A DNA stretch of 64,000 bases. Origin: a virus. The stretch is from the IMG/VR virus record IMGVR_UViG_3300005528_000050, positions 1-64,000 of that record; one strand, given 5' to 3'. Shown here one piece after another: positions 44,998 to 53,207 of the stretch. Both the position numbers and the translations under genes were made by a program. Within the stretch, counting starts at the first letter, position 1, and each line of letters opens with the position of its first letter. The notes beneath the pieces are model-generated. The model did no database searches. It saw nothing but the letters and a program-made list of their open reading frames with translations, and was not told the origin of the DNA.

Positions 44998-45849
44998 TTA
45001 TTTAATACCTATCATCGTATTATTTTTGTCACCTAACATGGTTTCGGGTAACTTCCCATTCCATTTATTAATCCATTCAAGTTGTAGGAGTAAAGGTGTA
45101 ATTGTTTGTTGTTTCATCCGATTGGCTTCGGATTCCGCTTTAGCCGCGGTCAACATTGCTTGAGCATTACCATTGGCGGTTGCAATTTTAATCTTGGCTT
45201 GAGCTTCCGCAGTTTTTACCTCATTTTCCGCCCTTAACGCTGCTTGGACCGCATTGTTCTTGGCTTCAATGGACTTCTTAAATGTCTCAGGGTAAATCAA
45301 ATTTGAGGTGAATTGGTTTATCACAAACCCTTCTTTTAAAAGTTGACTTTCCAATAGTTTACGAACCTCAACTTCAAACACCGCCCTATTCGAGATTAGT
45401 TCATCAGCAGTGTACTTATTTGTTGCTAAACGAAACGCGTCATATACTGCGGTCTTTAAAAATCCCTCCTCAATTTCAGGTAATGACCTACGATACTTTG
45501 AAAATATTGTGGGTACTTTTTCTCTTTGAACCGAATAGTTCATAATTGGGGATACTTGAAACTCAGAACCGTCTTTTGAGTTTACAACAAATGAATTATC
45601 AGATTCCTCAGTTTTCTTATACTCTTTGTGTTGAATATAGGTTGGGAATTCATAAATCTTTGTTGTGAAGGGGTTGTAGAATACCATACCTGTACATTCG
45701 GTGACATCATCAACACCCTTTCCATCACCATATAGATTTACTTTTACACCGACGTGACCGGCGTCAATTCTCTCACAAGAGAAAAACAATAAGGTTAGGA
45801 TAATGAATCCTAAAATTCCGAAAATTAATCGTTTCAAAAATGGTTCCAT
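44998..45849 (-). CDS. SPFH/band 7 (prohibitin-like) membrane protein (283 aa)
   Basis: N-terminal span LKRLIFGILGFIILTLLFFS with a following Cys that fits a lipobox (LFFSC), then the SPFH domain (IDAGHVGVKVNLYGDGK, FYNPFTTKIYEFPTYIQ, VQREKVPTIFSKYR) and an Ala/Glu-rich coiled coil (AALRAENEVKTAEAQAKIK) typical of prohibitins and flotillins. It might stabilise or shield membrane protein complexes. Terminator behind it. Confidence 0.92.
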   Translation of the reverse strand: MEPFLKRLIFGILGFIILTLLFFSCERIDAGHVGVKVNLYGDGKGVDDVTECTGMVFYNPFTTKIYEFPTYIQHKEYKKTEESDNSFVVNSKDGSEFQVSPIMNYSVQREKVPTIFSKYRRSLPEIEEGFLKTAVYDAFRLATNKYTADELISNRAVFEVEVRKLLESQLLKEGFVINQFTSNLIYPETFKKSIEAKNNAVQAALRAENEVKTAEAQAKIKIATANGNAQAMLTAAKAESEANRMKQQTITPLLLQLEWINKWNGKLPETMLGDKNNTMIGIK

Positions 45850-45852
45850 AAT

Positions 45853-46197
45853 TTATTTAGTTTGTTTTTTAATTTTAATTGTTGTTTTAGATTTTCTTTC
45901 TTTTTTGGTAACTTTCTTTGGATTATAATCCAATTCCGTCTCAGGTGTTTTATTTGGGTCCGGTGTGAAGAGTTCAAAAGGTTCATCATTAAAGTACATA
46001 AACCTAATATAAAAAACCGCAAACATTGCCGTACCCACCGAAAAAATCGCTGAGATTATGTTGATTATCGTATTTGCAACGGTTAATCCAGGAAAGATTA
46101 AAAATTGATAAGAAATTCCAATGAAGAAAAATACCAAAAAGGTAATCGTTGTTTTGGATTTTATAATATTGGTGAAGATTTTGTTTAACATGTTCAT
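45853..46197 (-). CDS. Membrane protein (114 aa)
   Basis: Two spans (TTITFLVFFFIGISYQFLIF, IINIISAIFSVGTAMFAVFY), then a basic tail (KKVTKKERKSKTTIKIKKQTK). Cotranscribed with the SPFH gene, three bases away. It may be the partner that fixes SPFH in the membrane. Confidence 0.82.
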   Translation of the reverse strand: MNMLNKIFTNIIKSKTTITFLVFFFIGISYQFLIFPGLTVANTIINIISAIFSVGTAMFAVFYIRFMYFNDEPFELFTPDPNKTPETELDYNPKKVTKKERKSKTTIKIKKQTK

Positions 46198-46235
46198 TAA
46201 TTAAATTATATGAAATATTTTTTAAAGTAAAAAAT

Positions 46236-46892
46236 TTAACCTACAACATTTTTCATGTCGTCATTGTGATGGTCTATATCCCCCAATTCAGAACCAATCG
46301 GAACCTTCAACATTGGATTTAAAACCTCATGTACAAAGTCATATGGTCTGAACTCAGGGTGTCCATCCATACCAACATCCATTCTTCTCCCACCACTAAC
46401 TTTTAAGTGGTTAGGTAAATGACAGTGTCCGTGTAAATGGATTCTACCCTTTCTCAGATTGTTCCACGAACTGATAGGATAATGTAACATCTCGAATGAA
46501 TGCCCTTGGTATTCAAGTCTATTGTAATGACTTACACTGGTAAATAAACTCTGACAATTCTCACGGTTTCTTTCAATGTGATGGTCATGGTTACCCAATA
46601 GGATGTGAATCTCTTGACAAACGATTCTATGTCTGAATTCCGCTATATTATCAAACCCACCGAATGACCAATCACCCAAGTGAATCAAAACATCATCCTG
46701 TCCAACAACCTCATTGATGTTGTTTACAATCGCGGCGTTCATCTTATCAAGAGTTGCGAAGTCTCTCGTTTGATTAACGGGAATACTACCGTCAGGCATT
46801 CTCCAATTAGTAATTCCTCTACATATATTAGTATGTGAGTAATGCGTGTCAGACGTTATCCAAACTTTTCTATTGTTATCTATTCTTAACAT
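46236..46892 (-). CDS. Calcineurin-like metallophosphoesterase (218 aa)
   Basis: VWITSDTHYSHTNICRG, IHLGDWSFGGFDN, ILLGNHDHHIE, MLHYPISSW and HLHGHCHLPNHL give the complete metal-binding set of the calcineurin-like family. Closest in style to phage phosphoesterases acting on nucleotides or RNA. Start is the ATG at 46892; an upstream TTG frame would overlap the neighbour. Confidence 0.92.
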   Translation of the reverse strand: MLRIDNNRKVWITSDTHYSHTNICRGITNWRMPDGSIPVNQTRDFATLDKMNAAIVNNINEVVGQDDVLIHLGDWSFGGFDNIAEFRHRIVCQEIHILLGNHDHHIERNRENCQSLFTSVSHYNRLEYQGHSFEMLHYPISSWNNLRKGRIHLHGHCHLPNHLKVSGGRRMDVGMDGHPEFRPYDFVHEVLNPMLKVPIGSELGDIDHHNDDMKNVVG

Positions 46893-46893
46893 A

Positions 46894-47400
46894 TTAACTA
46901 AAATCAACTGATGTACTCACACGAAGTCCATCGATTATTAAATCATCATATTTTTCGTTGTCCATCCAAAACATTCCGTGGCCTTTCGACCTTTGGTCTC
47001 TCCTGTATTCTTCATTTACAACCCAACCATCTGGTTGACCCCACTCAAGAGCCATGGTGATAAACTCTTCAACATTCCATTCTTCACCATATTCATCCAC
47101 AATTCTTCCTGAACGAATAAATGAAAGTAGTTCTTCTTTATTTGAATAATGTTTATTATTATGAAAATTCCAACAAAACTTCCACCCACCACTTCTTTTA
47201 CCTAAATGAATTGATGTACCATCTCTGAATATGTCCCAAGGGCTAACTATCTCCCAAGATTCTTTAAATGGGTCAATAAAGGGAAATCCACGTTCAATAT
47301 CACTAGGTGACATTGTCATCTTTTCTATATCTCTTTGGAGACGTGATTTACGTGACTCCATTTCCTCTGCGGTCGGTATACGATAATAATTTGTACCCAT
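46894..47400 (-). CDS. Conserved phage hypothetical protein, MGTNYY type (168 aa)
   Basis: Starts MGTNYYRIPTAEEMESRK; IHLGKRSGGWKFCWNFH and AGMFWMD-like blocks are diagnostic of a common phage family of unknown function. Behind its own promoter; ATG at 47400 preferred over one seven codons upstream that would overlap the promoter. Confidence 0.88.
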   Translation of the reverse strand: MGTNYYRIPTAEEMESRKSRLQRDIEKMTMSPSDIERGFPFIDPFKESWEIVSPWDIFRDGTSIHLGKRSGGWKFCWNFHNNKHYSNKEELLSFIRSGRIVDEYGEEWNVEEFITMALEWGQPDGWVVNEEYRRDQRSKGHGMFWMDNEKYDDLIIDGLRVSTSVDFS

Positions 47401-47418
47401 TTTAAAATTAATATGGGC

Positions 47419-47450
47419 CAAATATATGAAATAATTTTGGATATACCAAA
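47419..47450 (-). promoter_or_regulatory. Bacteroidetes-type promoter
   Basis: On the - strand TTTGGTATATCC at -33 and TATATTTG at -7. Confidence 0.78.
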
Positions 47451-47457
47451 ATATTGC

Positions 47458-47484
47458 AAAAAAAAATCCCGATTTCTCGGGATT
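47458..47484 (-). terminator. Rho-independent terminator
   Basis: On the - strand AAATCCCGAGAAATCGGGATTTTTTT, ends the 397-aa gene. Confidence 0.85.
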
Positions 47485-47499
47485 TAATTTGGTTTTAAT

Positions 47500-48693
47500 T
47501 TATTTGACCACTTTTTGAACTATTCGACTCACCAATTTATTTTTTATTGATTCGTTAAGTTCATTTTGGTTTGGACCCCCAACTTGGTATCTTTTTACTG
47601 TTGCGCTTTTAAGATTGTCTTTTGGATTTAATGATAAAATCTGTGTTTTTAAATCATTAATAACTTCCATTAACGCATCCACAACTTGTTTATCGTTCAT
47701 TACCGTATAATTATCATTGAATGTTGTTCCAGGTCTAAGTTGTGCGGTTGCAGATGATTGAATTAATTTATCATCGAGAAACCCACCTTTTAATCCACTT
47801 TCGCTTTCAAGTTTTTTACCTAACTTGGTTTGAGCTCTAGCGGTCCACGCAAAACTATTTTCACCAATTAATTCTCCTTTAAGTTCAAAATCCATTCTAA
47901 CTGTAACGTCTATGTTTTTTTCCTCAAGACCATATGCGTCTAACATATATTTTGGTGTTTTACCAGCATATTGTTTCAACATTTTTTTGTCTGCTCTCCA
48001 GTTATTGTAATTTTTATTGTACTGACGAGCCATATAAAATGTTTTCATTTCATCAGTATCTTTACCCTGAACTCGAGCCACTGCCGATAATAAAAAATCC
48101 CTTACTGTTGGGTAAGCATTATAGTTATGTGTTGAGTATTCAATTAATTGATTTGTAAATTTACCATATTGGTCGACATTCTTTCTATCTCTAGCAACCA
48201 CAGCAGGAATACTTCTTTTGTTAAGTTCTTGAACAAACGATTCGTCTTCAAAAGTATTTGCAATGATTGTGAATAGTCTTCTCTTAATTGTTTCTTGTTC
48301 TTTATATGTGTCACCTGTGGGTTTATATCCACCCTCAACATATTTTTCAATAGGTCTATGGTACTTTCCTCTCTTACAAGCGGCTAATTGTGGTTCTAAA
48401 TTGTGGAGTTCTTTGATTTTTTCTAAGAATTCTTTGTTTGCATTTTTAAACGCTTCAAGTTCCTGACAATCTAATGGTACCACTAATATCTCACCACCCT
48501 CTTGTAAGGTGGGGTTTGCAATCCAATAATCAGGGATATCTGTGTCATTATCTTCTTTGAAGAAAGGTTTATATTTTACTAGTTTACCTTTGTCATCCCT
48601 GACACCCTTTTGTTTGTATGCCATTTCCTCCACATCAGAGATATAAGATTCAGAAATGATACGTCTTAAATATTTTTCGGTTAATTTATCCAT
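47500..48693 (-). CDS. Probable virion protein of unknown function (397 aa)
   Basis: Starts MDKLTEKYLRRIISESYISDV, again a leader helix with ISE-S similar to the 77- and 442-aa genes. The body is helical and basic (KRRLFTIIANTFEDESF, MKTFYMARQYNKNYNNW). The C-terminus ends in KLVSRIVQKVVK. A structural or internal capsid role is inferred from the leader, from the own-gene unit and from the position beside the cell-wall hydrolase. Confidence 0.8.
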   Translation of the reverse strand: MDKLTEKYLRRIISESYISDVEEMAYKQKGVRDDKGKLVKYKPFFKEDNDTDIPDYWIANPTLQEGGEILVVPLDCQELEAFKNANKEFLEKIKELHNLEPQLAACKRGKYHRPIEKYVEGGYKPTGDTYKEQETIKRRLFTIIANTFEDESFVQELNKRSIPAVVARDRKNVDQYGKFTNQLIEYSTHNYNAYPTVRDFLLSAVARVQGKDTDEMKTFYMARQYNKNYNNWRADKKMLKQYAGKTPKYMLDAYGLEEKNIDVTVRMDFELKGELIGENSFAWTARAQTKLGKKLESESGLKGGFLDDKLIQSSATAQLRPGTTFNDNYTVMNDKQVVDALMEVINDLKTQILSLNPKDNLKSATVKRYQVGGPNQNELNESIKNKLVSRIVQKVVK

Positions 48694-48710
48694 AGAAATA
48701 ATTCTTTACA

Positions 48711-48718
48711 TATAAATA
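48711..48718 (-). promoter_or_regulatory. AATATTTAT-type motif (- strand)
   Basis: On the - strand TATTTATA, 17 bases before the 397-aa gene. Confidence 0.4.
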
Positions 48719-48736
48719 CAACCAAAAACAGAATTG

Positions 48737-48961
48737 TTAATACTTATCGGACAATCTTCTGACTTTTTCACCCAATTCCATATCGTTTGGTGTATCCCTA
48801 ATTAAATCAATTGGAACACATAAGTTTTTAGTCTCATCGGAACGATTACATTTCTCACACAATTGACCTAATCCCTCAACGTAACCGTATCTCAAATCAA
48901 TATGAGTTTCAAATTCATATGGTGTCTCAACACCACAAATTACACAGGTATCTTTTGCCAT
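48737..48961 (-). CDS. Zinc-ribbon phage protein (74 aa)
   Basis: CVICGVETPYEFETHIDLRYGYVEGLGQLCEKC: four Cys in two CxxC pairs enclose a conserved ETPYE..HID..YVEG block, a small phage family of unknown function. Confidence 0.87.
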   Translation of the reverse strand: MAKDTCVICGVETPYEFETHIDLRYGYVEGLGQLCEKCNRSDETKNLCVPIDLIRDTPNDMELGEKVRRLSDKY

Positions 48962-49016
48962 AACTTTTTGTTTTATGAAAAGATATGAAAGAAAAAGAAA
49001 AAGTAAAATTAATTTT

Positions 49017-50345
49017 TTACGCTAAAGATTTGATTTTTGGACTGGCACCTCTTTCGTAACCATCTACAACTTTGGCAACCAAAGTACCAGTACCCCAAGT
49101 CTTAAGTGATTCACACTTAGCAATTTCCGCAGCACCAATATCATTTACCAAACCATCAACAATACAAGTATAAAGACCATTTCTCAATGTTTTGATGGTT
49201 GCTTTCATACCGTCTTCTAAAGATTTGTAATTTTTAACACCAACACTATTTGCGTTAGTGGAACCCGGTAAATCCCATGTGGTATTAAATGGATTATATT
49301 TTCCACCCGAACCTTCTGACTGTCTCCAAGCGTATAAGAATTTTAAGTTTTCCTCACTTTCGGGTGCACCTAAATTTTCAAGTAGTTTTTTATAAAAATT
49401 GATGTCCGTTAAACCGTCAACATTGATTTGTGAATTTTTAGCCGCTTGGTCAAGGTATTGTTTTAACTCTTCGGATTTAACACCTTTAGCTTTTAATAAT
49501 TCCAATAACTTATTTAACATTTCAGGTGTGGCATTTTCAGAAGTACCACTACTAGAAGATGATTTACCACCATATTGTAAATGAAAATGACCACCAGTTG
49601 CGGCTTTGGTTGGATTGGTGTATTCATCTATGTATGAAAAATTACCATCACTACTTTTTGTTGAGTTGAGTAATTTTATAAAATCGGAAGCGTTTTTTGA
49701 ATTATATGGATTTAAAACCAAATCAATTGCATTTCCTTTGGTGTGTTGACTTACGTAATTTAAATTATGGTGGAATTTATCGTTACCTGCGGTTATGGTA
49801 ACCTCAACATCAGGATTACTTTGACTGTACTTGTCAAGAATTTGACTAACAATATCTGTGAGTTTGTCATTAATAGAACCACCACTGGTTAACTCATTAC
49901 CTTTTTCGGTGTAACCTAAATCATCTAATTTATCTCTTAATGAATCGGCACTTTCTTTGATTACAGAATTATCTGATTTGAATTTTCTAACAGCACTTGC
50001 GGTTTCAGGACCAAATAAACCATCAACACCAAATTTAGGTAACTCATAACCCAAGAGTATTAAACCAATTTGCATAGTTTCGACACCTTTTTGATATTCC
50101 ATAGAACCTCTTGGTTGTTCTGATAACCCACCCTGAGCTGCGGTATCTTCTAATGTCTTATAAAATTCTGCAACGTCAGGTGAAACTAAGTCCGCCTTTT
50201 TGGGGTCGTCTATTTTTTTTTCGTCTTTTTTACCTAACCCAATTTTACCCAATAAATCATCGATAAAATTTTCATTTACCATTGATTTACCGTAGGTAAT
50301 TTCATGGATTCGTTGTAATTCTTCTTGTAGTGTGGGTTTTTTCAT
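49017..50345 (-). CDS. Modular cell-wall hydrolase: PG-binding, M15-type peptidase and muramidase-like domains (442 aa)
   Basis: N-terminal leader MKKPTLQEELQRIHEITYG. A peptidoglycan-binding repeat at about residues 85-120 (GLILLGYELPKFGVDGLFGPETASAV). Residues 170-255 contain HTKGNAIDLVL and GGHFHLQYGG, the zinc ligands of VanY/M15-type peptidases. The C-terminal 130 residues (LYAWRQSEGSGGKYNPF, NSVGVKNYKSLEDGM) look like a lysozyme/transglycosylase domain, with the Glu of QSEG as candidate catalytic acid. Likely a virion-associated lysin for entry. Its own leader supports packaging in the particle. Confidence 0.88.
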   Translation of the reverse strand: MKKPTLQEELQRIHEITYGKSMVNENFIDDLLGKIGLGKKDEKKIDDPKKADLVSPDVAEFYKTLEDTAAQGGLSEQPRGSMEYQKGVETMQIGLILLGYELPKFGVDGLFGPETASAVRKFKSDNSVIKESADSLRDKLDDLGYTEKGNELTSGGSINDKLTDIVSQILDKYSQSNPDVEVTITAGNDKFHHNLNYVSQHTKGNAIDLVLNPYNSKNASDFIKLLNSTKSSDGNFSYIDEYTNPTKAATGGHFHLQYGGKSSSSSGTSENATPEMLNKLLELLKAKGVKSEELKQYLDQAAKNSQINVDGLTDINFYKKLLENLGAPESEENLKFLYAWRQSEGSGGKYNPFNTTWDLPGSTNANSVGVKNYKSLEDGMKATIKTLRNGLYTCIVDGLVNDIGAAEIAKCESLKTWGTGTLVAKVVDGYERGASPKIKSLA

Positions 50346-50365
50346 TAAAACAATTCTATACTTAA

Positions 50366-50373
50366 ATAAATAT
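50366..50373 (-). promoter_or_regulatory. AATATTTAT-type motif (- strand)
   Basis: On the - strand ATATTTAT about 20 bases before the 442-aa gene. Confidence 0.4.
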
Positions 50374-50396
50374 CCCTACGTTTAGAAACGGTGTAA

Positions 50397-50969
50397 TTAA
50401 GTAAGGTAATCGATAATCTTTTGTTTTATACCAGATTGTTTGATACCTAAAGTAGATGATGGAGTTAATACAAAATTATCTAAACCCCAATCTTTCCAGT
50501 CCTCTCCATTTTTACCCATATCCAAATCATCAACAGAAACCCAATGAGTAACTTCAGGGTGGTCGTGTAAAAATTGTTTAATCTCGATAACGCGAGTCAT
50601 CTCCAAATCCCATCTCGGTGACCAAACCCATACTTTATCATTATACCAATTACACTGACCTAAATTAGGTGTGAGAGCGATTGGTTTTTTAGAGATACCT
50701 TTTGATTCGTAGTATTCACCCATTTCTTCGAGATTTGCCCACCTCTTCCAATCAGATGACGTTACAATTTCCGCACCTGTTTTTTCGATGATTTGGTTTA
50801 ATACCTTAACCGCTTTTTGATTGAAATTATCAAATCGGTATTCTAGTGGCATTTCTGATGTTGTCATAGATAATTTACGACCACCCCATTTTTCTTGTTT
50901 CTTGAATCGACCACCCCATTCTGACGACAAACAAATTACACCGTCGTGGTCTAAAAATATAACTTTCAT
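50397..50969 (-). CDS. HAD-family phosphatase (190 aa)
   Basis: Motif I IFLDHDGVICL and motif II EIVTSSDWK with C-terminal WVSVDDLDMG match the HAD domain found in some RNA repair proteins. Asp nucleophile present. Could act as a nucleic-acid end phosphatase. ATGA overlap with the metallopeptidase gene. Confidence 0.88.
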   Translation of the reverse strand: MKVIFLDHDGVICLSSEWGGRFKKQEKWGGRKLSMTTSEMPLEYRFDNFNQKAVKVLNQIIEKTGAEIVTSSDWKRWANLEEMGEYYESKGISKKPIALTPNLGQCNWYNDKVWVWSPRWDLEMTRVIEIKQFLHDHPEVTHWVSVDDLDMGKNGEDWKDWGLDNFVLTPSSTLGIKQSGIKQKIIDYLT

Positions 50970-51652
50970 TTATTGAATCTTTTAAATATTTTAATAAAGT
51001 CTGACGAATATTTTTCATAGACAGAATCTTTCCATTCATGATGTTTACCTGTTGACATGTATGCTTGAATCTCGTCATCAATAATCGTTTTGTCGTCAGA
51101 ATATCCACCTTTAATTAAAACTTTTTTCAAATGTTCATAATCTCTATGATTAATATCTCCAATTAAATAATCGACCTCAACTTTGTATTGTGGGTTTGTA
51201 TAATAAAATCCGTGAGCTATTTCATGATTCATTACACCACTTTTTACTTTATCAGCGCCGATAAGATACCAAGAATGTTGTTCACCACGATTCTTTATTC
51301 TACACTCTCTTTCACAGTATTCAATAATTTCATACATAGTATAATCATATTGGGTTCGAGGTAAACCAAACGTATTTTTTGCCTCTAAAAGAACTTTCGA
51401 GGGTATATTATAACCAGTCCAATCGCTTGGATACGTAAAATGAGGTTTTTTATTTGTATCAATGTACAACTTCATGTATTGTTCTAAAGTGAAAAACTTA
51501 CCTCTAATCTGTGGGTATGGAGATTCGTAAAATTCTTGGTATCTACAAAACAAGCTAGACCTATCATATTGGTTTTTAACGATAACAGCAAATATGAAAG
51601 GTTTTATTTCTCTCACTTCACCTTCAATTAATGAATTTGAAATACGCATCAT
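50966..51652 (-). CDS. Zincin-like metallopeptidase-fold protein (228 aa)
   Basis: GVMNHEIAHGFYYTNPQY near residue 140 is a HExxH zinc motif with a third ligand Glu later (DDEIQAYMSTG), the gluzincin pattern. Family unknown but similar phage proteins exist. Helical body around. It could process phage or host proteins. Confidence 0.85.
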   Translation of the reverse strand: MMRISNSLIEGEVREIKPFIFAVIVKNQYDRSSLFCRYQEFYESPYPQIRGKFFTLEQYMKLYIDTNKKPHFTYPSDWTGYNIPSKVLLEAKNTFGLPRTQYDYTMYEIIEYCERECRIKNRGEQHSWYLIGADKVKSGVMNHEIAHGFYYTNPQYKVEVDYLIGDINHRDYEHLKKVLIKGGYSDDKTIIDDEIQAYMSTGKHHEWKDSVYEKYSSDFIKIFKRFNK

Positions 51653-51698
51653 TTTAAGATTTTTTAGTAAATATAACTATTTTTTTTCAAATTATCAC

Positions 51699-51706
51699 TA
51701 TATTTG
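51699..51706 (+). promoter_or_regulatory. -7-like box before the GTG start
   Basis: TATATTTG ends five bases before the GTG at 51711; the -33 region (TATTTTTTTT) is poor. A leaderless start is likely. Confidence 0.5.
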
Positions 51707-51710
51707 ACTT

Positions 51711-52178
51711 GTGAATATATTCTTTCTTGATAAAGATGTAAAAAAATGTGCCGAATATCATTGCGACAAACACGTTGTGAAAATGATATTGGAAACTGCA
51801 CAACTTTTGTGTGGGGCTCATCACATGACCGAACAAGTAACCGGTCAAGTACCGTACAAGTTGTCACATAAAAATCACCCGTGTTCAATATGGGTAAGAG
51901 AATCCTTGACAAACTATCTAATACTCTGTGAATTGGGTTTAGAACTTTGTAAAGAGTACACTTACCGTTATGGTAAACGTCATAAATCTCAAGAAGTTAT
52001 TGAGTGGTGTGTCACAAATAAATTAAAAATTTGTGACAAAGGTTTGACTACACCACCAAAAGCAATGCCAATAGAGTATAAAACAGATTGTGTGATTGAA
52101 TCTTACAGAAACTACTACAGGGGTGCAAAATCAAAATTCACAACATGGAAAAATAGAGATGTACCTCCTTGGTTTTAG
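51711..52178 (+). CDS. Conserved phage protein, GTG start (155 aa)
   Basis: MNIFFLDKDVKKCAEYHCDKHVVKMILETAQLL then HKNHPCSIWVRESLTNYLIL, EYTYRYGKRHKS, YRNYYRGAKSKFTTWKNRDVPPWF. This is a widespread phage family of unknown function; conserved His, Arg and Trp suggest a nucleic-acid enzyme. The N-terminal MNIF start at GTG is supported by the family pattern. Lone + gene with a four-base convergent overlap at its end. Confidence 0.88.
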   Translation: MNIFFLDKDVKKCAEYHCDKHVVKMILETAQLLCGAHHMTEQVTGQVPYKLSHKNHPCSIWVRESLTNYLILCELGLELCKEYTYRYGKRHKSQEVIEWCVTNKLKICDKGLTTPPKAMPIEYKTDCVIESYRNYYRGAKSKFTTWKNRDVPPWF

Positions 52179-52321
52179 TAGAAATTTTGTTCGGTATGTT
52201 GTTTATTATCGTCCCAAGTATAATCATTATCTGATTCATAATTCTCCTGAATTATTTCATCATTTACAATTGGGTTATCTTCTTTAATGACCTGATTATT
52301 AATTTCTTTTGGACTTTTCAT
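52175..52321 (-). CDS. Small acidic hypothetical protein (48 aa)
   Basis: MKSPKEINNQVIKEDNPIVNDEIIQ then DNDYTWDDNK: acidic, disordered-looking. An ATATTTAT motif lies about five bases before the ATG. Its end overlaps the + gene by four bases. Confidence 0.6.
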   Translation of the reverse strand: MKSPKEINNQVIKEDNPIVNDEIIQENYESDNDYTWDDNKQHTEQNFY

Positions 52322-52332
52322 GAAAATAAATA

Positions 52333-52707
52333 TTAAGGTCCGACAAAATATTTTGACCTCCAAAATTGATACCATTTTCTCTTTTGGATTGGTTTACATT
52401 TTGAGAACGGATTGTCCCCAAAATTTACTCTTCCTTGATATCTTGAAGATAAAACATTTAAAAATATTTCATGGTATTCAGGTGGTATAGTATTAAAGTC
52501 TGCCTTTATTTCAACTCGTAAAGAAACTGGTCCCTCATCGTGTTGAACTACCAAATAATCATTTAGGGTGATTATTGTTGATTTTCTAATATTAATCCAT
52601 TCACCACTAATACCAATATCCTGATTGTTTTCATTTGATGGGTCAACAACTATCATCTCTTCTTCTTTTTGTGGTTCGACTTTTTGTTTTGTCTTATTCT
52701 GTCTCAT
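52333..52707 (-). CDS. Hypothetical protein (124 aa)
   Basis: Starts MRQNKTKQKVEPQKEEEMIV; then GEWINIRKSTIITLNDYLVV and VEIKADFNTIPPEYHEIFLNVL; basic C-terminus. The longer frame from 52800 would overlap the membrane gene, so the ATG at 52707 is used (14-base overlap remains). No family recognised. Confidence 0.78.
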   Translation of the reverse strand: MRQNKTKQKVEPQKEEEMIVVDPSNENNQDIGISGEWINIRKSTIITLNDYLVVQHDEGPVSLRVEIKADFNTIPPEYHEIFLNVLSSRYQGRVNFGDNPFSKCKPIQKRKWYQFWRSKYFVGP

Positions 52708-52966
52708 TTGATAATATGTGGTCAAATTCTTCGGCAGCTTTTGGGTTTCTTTCATAGAACATATCATACGCCATCGCGAACCTATTATATTCAGTTTCAA
52801 ATAAAAATAGATAGGTTTGTAAACTATCCATTTCCTGTTTGGTTCTTGATAGTTCCGTTTTTAATTTATTTTCTCTATGTATGGATTTTTGGAGAAGAAT
52901 ACCCATAGAGATGGCAAACAACATGGTGAGTACCAAATAAAATTTGATATCTTGAATGAATTTCAT
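52694..52966 (-). CDS. Small membrane protein with coiled coil (90 aa)
   Basis: One span (IKFYLVLTMLFAISMGILL) after a basic start, then a coiled coil (NKLKTELSRTKQEMDSLQTYL) and a phage-typical C-terminus (AEEFDHILSNETE). Function unknown. Confidence 0.8.
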   Translation of the reverse strand: MKFIQDIKFYLVLTMLFAISMGILLQKSIHRENKLKTELSRTKQEMDSLQTYLFLFETEYNRFAMAYDMFYERNPKAAEEFDHILSNETE

Positions 52967-52978
52967 GGTTAATACAAT

Positions 52979-53143
52979 TTAAAAGATTTCTTCCGCGATA
53001 CCGAGTATCTCCGCCACAAAAAATAAAATTGCCGCAGTTTCTAAATTGGTAAAAAATAAGAAATAACAAGCCACGATTCTCAAACCTGACTTGGCCAAAC
53101 TTATATTGAAGTGAGAATTAGATTTTGATTCTTTTGGTTCCAT
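52979..53143 (-). CDS. Small membrane protein (54 aa)
   Basis: Read directly from the gap: MEPKESKSNSHFNISLAKSG with two spans (ACYFLFFTNLETAAILFF, VAEILGIAEEI). The ISLAKSGLRI..AEILGIAEE pattern recurs in other phages, so it is very likely real. Behind its own promoter. Confidence 0.72.
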   Translation of the reverse strand: MEPKESKSNSHFNISLAKSGLRIVACYFLFFTNLETAAILFFVAEILGIAEEIF

Positions 53144-53163
53144 GATTAAGGGGTTTTACCAAC

Positions 53164-53195
53164 CAAATATAGAAAAGAAAAATTTGATTTCCAAA
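53164..53195 (-). promoter_or_regulatory. Bacteroidetes-type promoter
   Basis: On the - strand TTTGGAAATC at -33 and TATATTTG at -7. Confidence 0.78.
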
Positions 53196-53207
53196 AAAAT
53201 CCTAAAA

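Noticed and set aside
48711-48718. T4-type late promoter TATAAATA
   Set aside because: It reads TATAAATA only on the strand opposite to the gene; in the gene direction it is TATTTATA, so it does not match the T4 late box orientation.
51664-51912. Leftward frame opposite the conserved 155-aa gene
   Set aside because: The + frame matches a known phage family over its full length.
52875-53069. Leftward 64-aa frame near 53 kb
   Set aside because: Shadow of the 54-aa membrane protein and the coiled-coil membrane gene.
53090-53103. Leftward AAGTTTGGC near 53.1 kb
   Set aside because: Lies inside the conserved coding region of the 54-aa membrane protein (SLAKSG), not at a boundary.
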